A stretch of 64,000 nucleotides of DNA from Isoetes taiwanensis (taxonomy: Eukaryota > Streptophyta > Lycopodiopsida > Isoetales > Isoetaceae): assembly GCA_021234155.1 (NCBI GenBank), contig JAJEKV010000022.1:6197753-6261752 (forward strand), read 5' to 3'. The notes under the pieces are model-generated. The model saw nothing but the letters and a program-made list of their open reading frames with translations. It was not told the origin of the DNA and made no database searches. Each line of letters begins with the position of its first letter. Position 1 is the first letter of the stretch. The translations under genes were made by a program, and so were the position numbers. Of the stretch, positions 55,018 to 64,000 are shown piece by piece.

Positions 55018-55814
55018 AGGCTACAAGAATTACTGCGAAAGGCAAAAATCCAGTTGGAGATGATGTGGATTGTAAGTTTGAGATGCCTTCAAAAGATCAA
55101 TCCATAATCTGAACCATTCTTGCCATTATGGTGGGATTGCACCATAATGTTAAGTGGATTACCTATCATGGACCAATAATATAAAAATGGAGCAGAATGT
55201 CATAACTGGAATGATACAAAATATATTGTAAATAATTTGTTATAGACAAAACAGATAAAACAGCCAAATAGAACTGCTAAATACAAGGCTGCTATCATGC
55301 CTTGGACTTTCATGTTTTAGGTTTTTGTTTCCTCTGTTTTATGTTTTAGGTTATTTTTCCCTCTATACGAACTCATCAATCAGGGAGTCATCAATCAGGG
55401 AGGCAGAGCTTAGCAGGAAAAGCATCATGTCATCACAGCCACATAGAAGAAGAATGAAAGAAAGCAGAATACATTAGAAGCGTGAAATATTATGGAAAAG
55501 TGCATATGGTGGCAAATCATATGCACTCATAGAAAAGCATATTTATACTGTGTAGCATGCCATATATGTGCAGATGCACTATGTAGCCTCATACATGAAG
55601 TTCATATCCTTGCAGATTCAGAATAGATAATTAGATGCATCTTTACTCTTGATTGAAGGGCTAGCTAAATATGAATACGTTTTTCATTATGGTGTCCCTT
55701 GAGGATTTTGTCATGAGTTGTCTGTTTAACATAACTTATGTTTGCGGATCATTGTTTCAGATGTGCAGCTGGCAGCATCAGCGCTGCAAGATTTAAATAT
55801 CGATTCTTATACTG
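55018..55814 (+). other. Two orphan exon-like segments, unknown gene
   Basis: 55018-55071 (after a polypyrimidine tract and cag, before GTAAGT) and 55761-55814 (after tttcag, before GTAAAT) are both 54 nt and join in frame. The joined peptide contains ATRITAKGKNPVGDDVDY and VQLAASALQDLNIDSYTG. The splice signals are good but I do not recognise the family. They may be another captured fragment or part of a gene with exons I cannot see. Confidence 0.4.
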
Positions 55815-56534
55815 GTAAATTTTTAAATTTAATTGGCATTTTTCCTGCATTTGAATTTACTACTTATTTCTAATTTAAAATGTTTTAACTCCCTGCCTTT
55901 GTCAATAATAATGAAGATTCGAGCCTGTTGGGAAGTAGATTTTTTGTTTGAATCACTTTGCACATACGACTTTGTTGGGAGGTTTTCTGCTAGACATATT
56001 CCATGTGTTCAGTTTGGTCTGCATTTCTTGCTAATACAAGACCTTCTCCAGCTCCTAAACAAATGCATATGATTGCTACCTTTGATGCCTTCTATTGTTT
56101 TTTTTAATCTCTTATGTTTTGTATTTTGGCAAGCAAAGAATTTTACGCCCTCTAGCCTATTGATGAGACCATTCAAAGCAGTCTATGAGGTTATTGTATT
56201 GCAGCTGAGATCTAAAGCATTTTGATAAGTTCTTGGAAAACCATTCCTTTATGAAACTGCTTTTAGGATTCACAGCAAAAGATATTATCGGCATGTATCT
56301 CTATTCATAGGAACCTGCATTTGCCTCAATTTAGAGAAACTACAAGCAAAACATGTGCAATAGAAACTACAAGCAAGACATGTGTGATGTGTGGTATTAT
56401 ACATTGGAGTAAAATATGGACTAGGGCGTGGTGTTATACATTGCAGTAAAATATAGATTAAGGTTTTGTCATAAAATTATTACGAATGTTCCACTTTTGA
56501 TGTACCTTTGACTCCTACCATTTCTTTTATTCTC

Positions 56535-57093
56535 GATGGTTTGTTGTGTGAATTTTAAACATTCTTGGGCATTGTTAAGGCCATTTGGGCAATATATGGG
56601 ATATATGGTTTCTAGAGTGCCATGTTGTTGCAAGCAAAGAAACAACTAATGTACACATAACATTGTCAAGTGCATTATTAGTCAACCATGAAGTATATAA
56701 ACATAAACTATTTGCAAGATATGCACATTTAGTGTAGTTTCACATTTGACACGCTTAATTATGGCACATAAATATAAACTATGATAATATCTAGAGTGCC
56801 ATGCTAGGAAGTGTTGCAAGCAAATTAATGAAACTACTGTACATATGACATTTGTCAAGTGCATTATTAATGATAAATATGTGAGAGTTGGATTTTAGTG
56901 TGTGTTTGTAGCATCTTCAATAAAGAGGCTATCTAAATTATTATAAACACATACAAAAAATACAAGCATGAACCTATTAATAAATAGACAAAAAAATAGT
57001 TTCTATGAAAATTGCAGAATATGTGGATTGAATCGAGTAAGTTCATAAACAGGTTCCCAACGTTAGCCCAGCAACGCTGGGCACTATTACTAG
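56535..57093 (+). mobile_element. Compact Helitron-like element, copy B
   Basis: The left part (ggtttgttgtgtgaatttta, cattgtcaagtgcattatta) and right part (catgaagtatataaacataa and following) match 36735-36940 and 40448-41050 of copy A but are adjacent here. The 3' end is a hairpin GCCCAGC-AAC-GCTGGGC (57066-57082), then ACTATTACTAG (57083-57093) and T. No coding capacity. The 5' end is uncertain; the element could start further left and include the gene fragments at 53-56 kb. Confidence 0.75.
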
Positions 57094-57099
57094 TGTATT

Positions 57100-57900
57100 G
57101 TAAATTTTTTCAGGCTCTCGCTGCCTACGTAACCCCCCGTGTGAATATGCACCCAAACCAAAGGGGGTTTAAGGGGGATTTTAATTTAAATGTGTCAAAT
57201 GCAATGGTTTGTGTTAATAATGTTAGTTGTGTGTTAACTAAAAAATTTTTTGGCCCCTTCGGGGCCTTAAGGATGGTGTAGAGGTGTAGATATAGACAAT
57301 TTAAGTAATTGCCCAGATCGGCATAGGTTAGGTGCCATTAATGGAACACGGTAACGAACCTACATGTCAAATTTGCTGCCTTCCTGCCTTGTGGATGAAA
57401 TTGCTGCTACTGCTCTCGCGCCTTGAGTCCGGATGGATGCCTGTTTTTATTTTATTGAAACCGAGGTTAGGGCAGCACTTAGTTCGCTTTTGGTGCGCGC
57501 ATGCCATTCTAAATCACAAAAATTGGGATAGGGAGAACCCGTGGAAAGGAAGAGGGTTTTGTTTTTTCTGGAGCAACGACATGAATTCTTGCTTAGTTAG
57601 AAATCCGAGAAGATATTTACTGTGCTTCTTTCATACTTTTTATTCGGGAAGGTACCCTCTTCACTGGGTTTATGCAAAATAATTAGAGGAACGACATGAA
57701 TTTTCTTGCTTAGTTAGAATGGATGTCTCACTAGTCATAAAAGTGCACAATATGCCCATTGCACCAGAAATTGTCAGCATACTAGATCTGCCATACTAGA
57801 GACATAGAGGTGTTCATTTTTCTGCACATAGGTCCTGGCTTGTAATTACATGTCCAGATTACATGCAGATACTTACATGTTTCACATTCAGAGAGTGTTT
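57100..57900. other. Unassigned stretch with a perfect GC hairpin
   Basis: ggccccttcggggcc at 57252-57266 is a perfect short stem-loop. Frames at 57012-57281 and 57332-57682 match nothing that I know. Confidence 0.5.
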
Positions 57901-58144
57901 AGTGTGCTTATGACACATGCAATGTGTAATGAATACAAAGCCTGATGTGCCTATGATTTGTATTACAATTGGGGATACAAGTTACAAGAACTTTCGGATG
58001 TCCATGAGAATTTCTCTATTGAGAGAGAATATTCTTATTTGCAAAACACAAATTCCTTCTATTTATTTATGTGGTCAAATGATGACAATGTTTGGGATTG
58101 TGGTAGGCACATCGTGGTTGATTTGGAGTCATCTACAATGTCGT

Positions 58145-58450
58145 CGAGTGGGGCGAGATGATGATGATGATAATGGATTGAGCACACAAGAATCAAAGGC
58201 TAGGCACACGCAGTTCTACAATGTATCCTACTTTTCTATGCATGAAATATCTTATTTTGAAGTTAAATTATCTGAAAAAATCAGAGCCTTATCACAATAA
58301 AGCTTGGGTGCAGAGAGGGGATCACTGTTGGCAAAGGGGGTTCTGTTCAAGAAGGATTTGATCTCGGGTTTTCAGAAGCTTTTGTTGCAGGTTTCAAGTG
58401 GGGACTTGCACGAGGAATAACAAGGTATGTCATTCATGTTGTGCCTTTGT
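58145..58450 (+). pseudogene. YAE1: YAE1-type gene fragment (two exons)
   Basis: An acidic lead-in (RDDDDDNGLSTQESKARHTQ) ends FYN at 58222 before a GT donor. After an 80-bp intron, exon 58303-58424 reads LGCREGITVGKGGSVQEGFD and FSEAFVAGFKWGLARGIT. The Gly-rich heptad pattern (GxxxGxxxGxxxGFxxGF) is the Yae1 domain signature, and the phase across the intron is consistent. Yae1 family proteins act with Lto1 in delivering an Fe-S cluster to the ribosome-recycling ATPase ABCE1. I cannot find the start exon or the C-terminal exons with confidence; reading on past the donor hits a stop at about 58479. It may be a partial or captured gene. Confidence 0.65.
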
Positions 58451-58479
58451 GGTTAAGAGAGGCCGAAGTCCCTGTCTAG

Positions 58480-60700
58480 AAGTACCAGGAAAAAGACATT
58501 ATCTTTTTATATTCAGCATCTCTTTGGCTCCAGTCTGCTCCTTCATAAGCGTTTCACTAGCATACTTGCACAAAAGTTCATGTTTCTTCTTTTCAAGTAT
58601 CATCCTTGAAAGAAAGTCTACTTAGTGGCGTGCCATTATTGGCTCCATGAGCATTATGACTCTAGCTACATTTGCATATTGCCCAGGCCAAGGTATTATA
58701 ATTTAAATTTTTGGGTGGCATTATAAAAGCAGTTAAACAGCTATTCATTTTTTATTTAATGATTGAAATTCTACTGTTGGTCAAGTAAAACGCCTCCATT
58801 ACCTGGACAGTAATAGCGTACATTCTCTTATGGTCTCAAACAAAGAAAAGACATTTTTAAAGCACATTCATTTGTAAAAACCAAATTATGGGCCTAGTGG
58901 AATCATGTTGACATATTATACTCTTTGTTAGGAAACTCTGCACCAAATATGCGGTTCTCAAGGCTGCTTCTTTTCTTGGTTCCAAGTCTTGTTTAAGTAA
59001 AGAAAAGAGCATGTTTCAAGCACGTACGTTTTTCTATATGCATTGTAGAAATTGAGAACATATTATACTTTGTTTTCTGCAACGATGACTTGCTTAAATG
59101 AAGATTTGTCTATTTTATGGTGTTTGGCAAGCAATTATATTGTTATCAGTTGTGATTTCGCAGAAACTACATAACGCCTACTTTTTGAGTCTGTACAGGT
59201 ATATGATAGAAAGTACTCTATTGTCTAAAAGTACTAATTTCAATAGAATGTCAAAACATAACTTTCAACTACGATTTAAGACACTTCACAAAACATGTAC
59301 ATCCATTCTCTCCTTTATTACACTTCTCCTTATGCTTCTGCCATCCTAGTTCCATACCAAGCACTAAACACCAATACCTTGCGCTCAAATCCCAAAGTCC
59401 ATATGTCCAACTACATCCTACTCCAACAACACCTCAACACCTAAGCAGAACTTAGTAATGCAAATGCGTATCATCACCTTTACAAAATGTCAATGTCTTA
59501 AAATAGCAATTTAGATTCAAACACTCTATTGTCTACAACTACAACTTAAGCCACTTCACTCTCCGGCCATGGAGGGCAACCCTCCGTGCGCAGCACCTTG
59601 TTTATTTTATTTGGAATGATAACAACCATTTTACTCTATCTATAGGGTTCTCGTGGACTATAAAAAATTTATCTATCTATCTATCTATCTATTCTATTCC
59701 AAATGGCATTTCTACTTCCATCATCTTGGATTATGGGCATGACCTTATGTCGCTTTGTAAGGGACTATGGGGTTCACACCATAGGGTTTAATTAACTTAA
59801 ATTTTAATTTAACTATATGCTAGTTATCATACCATTGGTTATGTTAACAAGTAGCATAACCAATTTTGTTAAATTTACTTTCACACATGATCCGTTATGT
59901 CAAATTTTTAACATAATGGATTCCGTTAAATCTAAAGGTTCACATGTCATCCATTATATTAACCTTCTTAACATAACATTATTGGTTAAAAATGGGTTCA
60001 CATAGAACTATAGAGAACACTAGGCCAAAGTTTGATATTCTTATCAAAGTCTAATGTCTCAAACTGAACATTAGCGGACCCAACCAGCACATACCTATGA
60101 TGGGTTCCAGCCATATCAGCACATACCTGTGATGGGTTCTAGCCATATAAAATTAGCCTTTCAAAGAAATTCATATCAATGTCACGTTTTAGAATCCATA
60201 TCACCATTATTGAACAGCATGTAGAGTTTCTACAAAACACTCTTAAACTGCAATGATTGCAGACACATATAAATTAAAGCTTGTGATAAATTACAACCAT
60301 AACATGTTCATAAAATTGTGTGATTAAATACAAGTGGACTATTTTGCACTTGCCTGAAATGAAATGAAAGTACAGAAACCAACAAACATTTTCCTTGGAC
60401 TTGTATCTAAGTTTTTGCATCATATTCCTCCTTGCAAATATCTGCCTACGACGTATTAGACCAGCCAAAACAATGTTAAAGAAAAGAACTCAAATATTAA
60501 TGTAAGCTCTATACAATATTATTCCTTACCTCATTGTCCCCAACATTGAGTTGCATCCTCATTTTACCTTAAGATCTGAGAGGAGAAAACAACCAGTTTT
60601 TGCAACCTGATTTTAAGGCAGGATTCAAAGGGTGTGATACCATCCAATCACCTTGGATTAAAACATACATGCTAAAGCCTTGCAGTGGCGATGCGTAAGA
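58480..60700. other. Intergenic, no supported gene
   Basis: AT-rich, with one retroposon tail (59652-59691) and no credible coding exon. Confidence 0.55.
59560..59691 (+). mobile_element. 3' end of a microsatellite-tailed retroposon
   Basis: tcgtggactataaaaaattt is followed by (ATCT)n at 59670-59691. It is related to the ends at 41.6 and 47.0 kb. The 5' limit near 59560 is a guess. Confidence 0.45.
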
Positions 60701-63700
60701 GGAAAGCATTGCTTATTTTCATTTTAGGACAAAATTTGAACTTGAGGCTGCGGCAGTTTAACACTGAACACTGGTGTGCATGGTGAAAGAGGTTGAACTT
60801 GGAAACTGCGCTGCCCGACACGTGGGGAAGCTTTCGGACGGGCGTTTATGCATTTGAACACTTTTGAATTTGGGGCAGTTAATGCACTTCCAGACTAATG
60901 CATGTGAAAACACACTTACTTCTTGCACTTGGAAGCCTGCGCTTTGCTTGACAGTAGGCTTTCGGACGGCGTGCAGCAAAGGGGACGAGGTTGTGCAATC
61001 GCTGCCTGGGAGGCCGCATGCGCCCGTAGGGCGGACACCCTATTCATGGCAACTCCAGGATAAGAGCCGGACGAGCCCCTCGCTCCTCTCTCATCCAACC
61101 CCTACGATATGCATGTGATGGCATACGCCAGCCTCTCATCAGCTAAAGCCATGGCGTGCTAAAAACTTATTGGGAGAAAGGCATAGATGCCATCCCCAAC
61201 CGCACTGCATGACACCGCAAAATCATAGGGTGCCATTGAAAGAGAACGCGGCAAAGTCTCGCGGCAACAAATATAGCCCATGACAGATACCTAGCCTAGC
61301 TAGTTATCCGGGCTTCACCACCACCAAACCAGCTGAGGAGCACTGAAACGTTCAAGCATGAGGGCAACAAAATTAATTGCTTTCAAGCCAAGTTAAGGTG
61401 AGGAAATGCAGCCCTCGTGCACCAAATTGCTCAAGAAGTGTCGCACAACGAAACAAATAGAGCCGCATGGAAAGAGACCCGTGACAACACCTAGAAGATG
61501 GCCTACCAGTGCACTGAAGAACAAGAAGAGTCTTGGCCGACATGCAGTCCGCATGAATTCCAGTATGTCCACCGCTATTGAAACCACATGACACAGAAAA
61601 GCAAACGCGTTGAGACAATGGCAACCATCTCCCCGCCTTTCAATCGAGGTCGGTGGAGGCTGCCACCGATGGGAAAGTTCAGGTCGATTGAAGAGAGCCA
61701 CAATTGAGAGCCCTTCAAACTAGCTGGAGACACAAGAAGTGTAATGAACCTTTATGGCCGACTCGCCAGGACCGGAGGATAGCCCGCACCGAGATCGAGA
61801 GTAGCTAACAACAAGGCAAGGGCCTCAATGCAGAGGCTCATGAGCACCAGCTGTGCATGCGCGAATTGAAAGCGGCAAATACACCAAGCTCCCTGGCCTG
61901 AAGGGAGGAGACCATACCAAGGGCCCCACCCGCCTGGTGTCGCCTGTGACCGCCTGCGCACCCCTGCCACTCTATGCCACCCCGCCCCTAACGAGGCTGG
62001 CTAACCTATGGTTCACGACAACAAATAACTCCCTGTGATTGATCCAAAACGAGTTCCGTGAGCCGAGGCGAAGCCACAATGCGGTACGCGGGTCTGGCTG
62101 GCGAGGCAGGAGGACCCCAACCGCTCCAAATGTTGATTCTTGCTCGAATGACATCTCGCGCCAAGATATTGCTGGGCGAGACGCCATGTAGTCGCTCACG
62201 CATTTTGATGCGCGAAAGGGCCATCCCACGCCTGTGGGTAGGCAAACAAGGAACCTTGTATGTTAATCGAGACCTGACTGCAACGCCCCCAACAAGAAGA
62301 CCGGGCAGGGAGAGTTGGCCAGTTAAGCGCATTCGCGCAGATGAGGACCATTCGGTAAGATGCAATTTCGCGCCGCCAACCAACCACTGGCTATGCCACT
62401 TTCACCGCACGCCCTACCCGCTGTTTCCACCGCGTTGTCGACATTCAGTCATTTACTTCGCCATCTCTTCGCCGCCGCCATCGACCCCCAATCGCCGCCC
62501 GACAGAATTGCCCGCATGGTCTCCATGGCAAAGGGAGATAGTCTCAAAACTCCTGTCATGTATATGGATCTGATCTTCCTTATGGAAACAAGGGGAGCAT
62601 GTGCAGACATTGTGGATACTCCGTACTTCTGTTGTGATACCACACTAATCTTCAATGATTGCACAGAGTGGGGCATGGGAGTTGCTCGCTACTATCGAAC
62701 GGCCTGGCACAATGGGCCTCTTGTTCAAGATGGTATGAAGTTAATAACTGTACTTCAGGGTAAAACCTAAAGAGCAGACCCCTCAGGGCACTGCCATTTC
62801 ATTATATACGCAAAGCAACTTCTATCACACCCACTGGATGTGGATAGGTCGGGACTTTCCTATGTCGACCATATGATGACATACAAAGAAGATAAGCGGG
62901 GCTGGGAAGCAAGGTCATACCCTTGAGACTCTTAATGCGCCGCGACCGGTAGAAATGGCAGACATGATTTGATCCCTTGACTCTGGCCGCCCGCAGCAAT
63001 GCCACACGACATCGAAGACAACGCCGCGCCAGTGGTGCAGAGACAATTGCTTTTGCTCGCGGGTATCTGACCTCGTAATTCCGCAATGGATCACCATGCT
63101 GGTCAGCCCACACCCGCAAGAGCACTCTAGAGACAGAAACCAGTGGGAGGATCTAGTGTGGTGGACCTGTGCTGGTGCCTCGAGTGATGGGCGCTGTCGC
63201 TGGGCGACTGTGAACAACCAGGATGAAGAGATCGAATTGCACCACTACCACTCATTTGAAGTTAACATTTCTAAGGGTGGATTTGCGAACCCTGCTACAC
63301 CCCTCACATGCTCTCAAACACCGCGATTGATTATGAATGGGGCCAGCCCATGTTTATAGATGAATTGCAATTTTGCAATATCTCTACACTAGAGCAACAG
63401 AGCAGCTCCCACTGACCGATGTGCTTAGGATCACAGAGATGTTTTGGGATAAGCCGCCTACGACGGACCTGTGAACACAACCTCCCACGTAATCAATGGT
63501 TTACGAAGAGTCCATGAACACAAACGCTGCCAGCCCGGGCCAGTCATGGCCACATGGGCCGACAAGATCAATGCTGCCTTCCTTAAAGCTAAGAGCCGTG
63601 TACATTGGTAAAAGACATCAGCGGTGCTCATCTCCGAACGTCACTCCCGACCTTCCGCAGGGTTCTTAGAAAGCTGCGACACCCATGCGGTACCACCAAA

Positions 63701-64000
63701 GGAGGCACATTTGGTAATACTATAATAATTGTGGTGCATGCAGATGGCCTCAAGAAGGCCCGCGCTAAATCACGATTCGACGGGAACAGGGTCAGTTTTC
63801 ACAATGGGAAGTTCCTGACCGATGGCATGCAATCGGCAAGGGTCATTCATAATACTGTCGACCTTTGTCTCAAGGCATTACAGGGTTGCCTGGCTGCAAA
63901 GGGACCAGCAGCCATTCCCATCTATAAGGCGTGGACCCAGACCTACCATAATCATGGCCGGGCCTGTGTTTGCAAAATTGTTTTACAAACTGAACGAAGT
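60700..64000. other. GC-richer block with long frames of unknown identity
   Basis: Base composition rises visibly from about 60.9 kb, and long frames appear on both strands. The most protein-like on the plus strand is 62360-62770 (…VMYMDLIFLMETRG, NDCTEWGMGVARYYRTAWHN). After its TAA the same frame continues to 62932 (GHCHFIIYAKQLL, DVDRSGLSYVDHMM). A frame at 63096-63359 (EDLVWWTCAGASSDGRCRW) and one open from 63593 to the window edge follow. I recognise none of them. It may be a young or foreign insertion; it may also be degenerate coding DNA of an element that runs past the right edge. Confidence 0.5.
63593..64000 (+). CDS. Unidentified open frame running off the right edge
   Basis: 136 codons without a stop after the TAA at 63590-63592, still open at the window end. 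The peptide contains FRRVLRKLRHPCGTTKGGTF, NTIIIVVHADGLKKARAKSR and QSARVIHNTVDLCLKALQGC. Amino-acid usage looks protein-like, but no start is obvious and no family comes to mind. It lies in the GC-rich block, so a chance open frame is possible. Confidence 0.35.

Noticed and set aside
57252-57266. ggccccttcggggcc hairpin as another Helitron end or a terminator
   Set aside because: It is not followed by a CTRR end at the right distance, and a bacterial-type terminator makes no sense in nuclear plant DNA.
62006-62383. Minus-strand 125-codon frame in the GC-rich block
   Set aside because: High GC lowers stop frequency on both strands, and overlapping frames of similar length exist on each. No motif favours this one.

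Overview
This window looks like nuclear DNA of a land plant, most likely a fern or another seedless plant. The evidence is GT-AG introns, a plastid-division MinE gene with a transit-like leader, prenylated heavy-metal-domain (HIPP) genes, and relics of plant RBOH, CHX and PMT genes. The sequence is AT-rich and very gene-poor: only four genes look intact in 64 kb. The intact SLC1 (glutamate/dicarboxylate) transporter is not something I know from flowering plants, which is why I favour a seedless lineage. That placement is inference.

Layout. 0.5-2.3 kb: minus-strand LINE relic. 4.57-5.86 kb: 5'-truncated LINE with a 16-bp target-site duplication. 7.25-7.68 kb: 60-bp minisatellite whose unit contains a 26-bp palindrome. 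9.1-12.6 kb: decayed transposon-like gene of the DUF7869 type, split by a ~0.94-kb insertion. 12.85-16.2 kb: decayed LINE with two nested insertions. 16.25-16.6 kb: broken partial copy of the SLC1 gene. 21.93-24.47 kb: intact ten-exon SLC1 transporter. 28.9-31.5 kb: foldback element with ~200-bp inverted arms, one of them split by a 430-bp repeat. 36.7-41.05 kb: Helitron-like element holding fragments of a PMT methyltransferase and an RBOH NADPH oxidase. 44.06-46.35 kb: MinE. 48.8-52.7 kb: tandem duplication carrying two HIPP genes on the minus strand. 53.07-54.6 kb: CHX antiporter and RRP36 gene fragments. 56.5-57.1 kb: compact second copy of the same Helitron family. 58.1-58.4 kb: YAE1-type exons. 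60.7-64 kb: a visibly GC-richer block with long reading frames that I cannot identify.

The intact genes do not form a pathway. One acts at the plastid division site (MinE), one in a membrane (SLC1), and two are probably membrane-anchored metal or partner-binding proteins (HIPPs). The main story is genome turnover: LINEs, at least three SINE-like families, Helitrons that carry host gene pieces, and many short tandem duplications.

Most promising observations: (1) the SLC1 gene keeps the carboxylate-binding Arg but has Gly where amino-acid carriers have the amino-group-binding Asp, and has NRDGT instead of NMDGT; (2) two Helitron ends share a terminal hairpin with a compensatory base-pair change, and the larger element holds fragments of two unrelated genes; (3) a SINE-like family ends in a GC-rich perfect hairpin.
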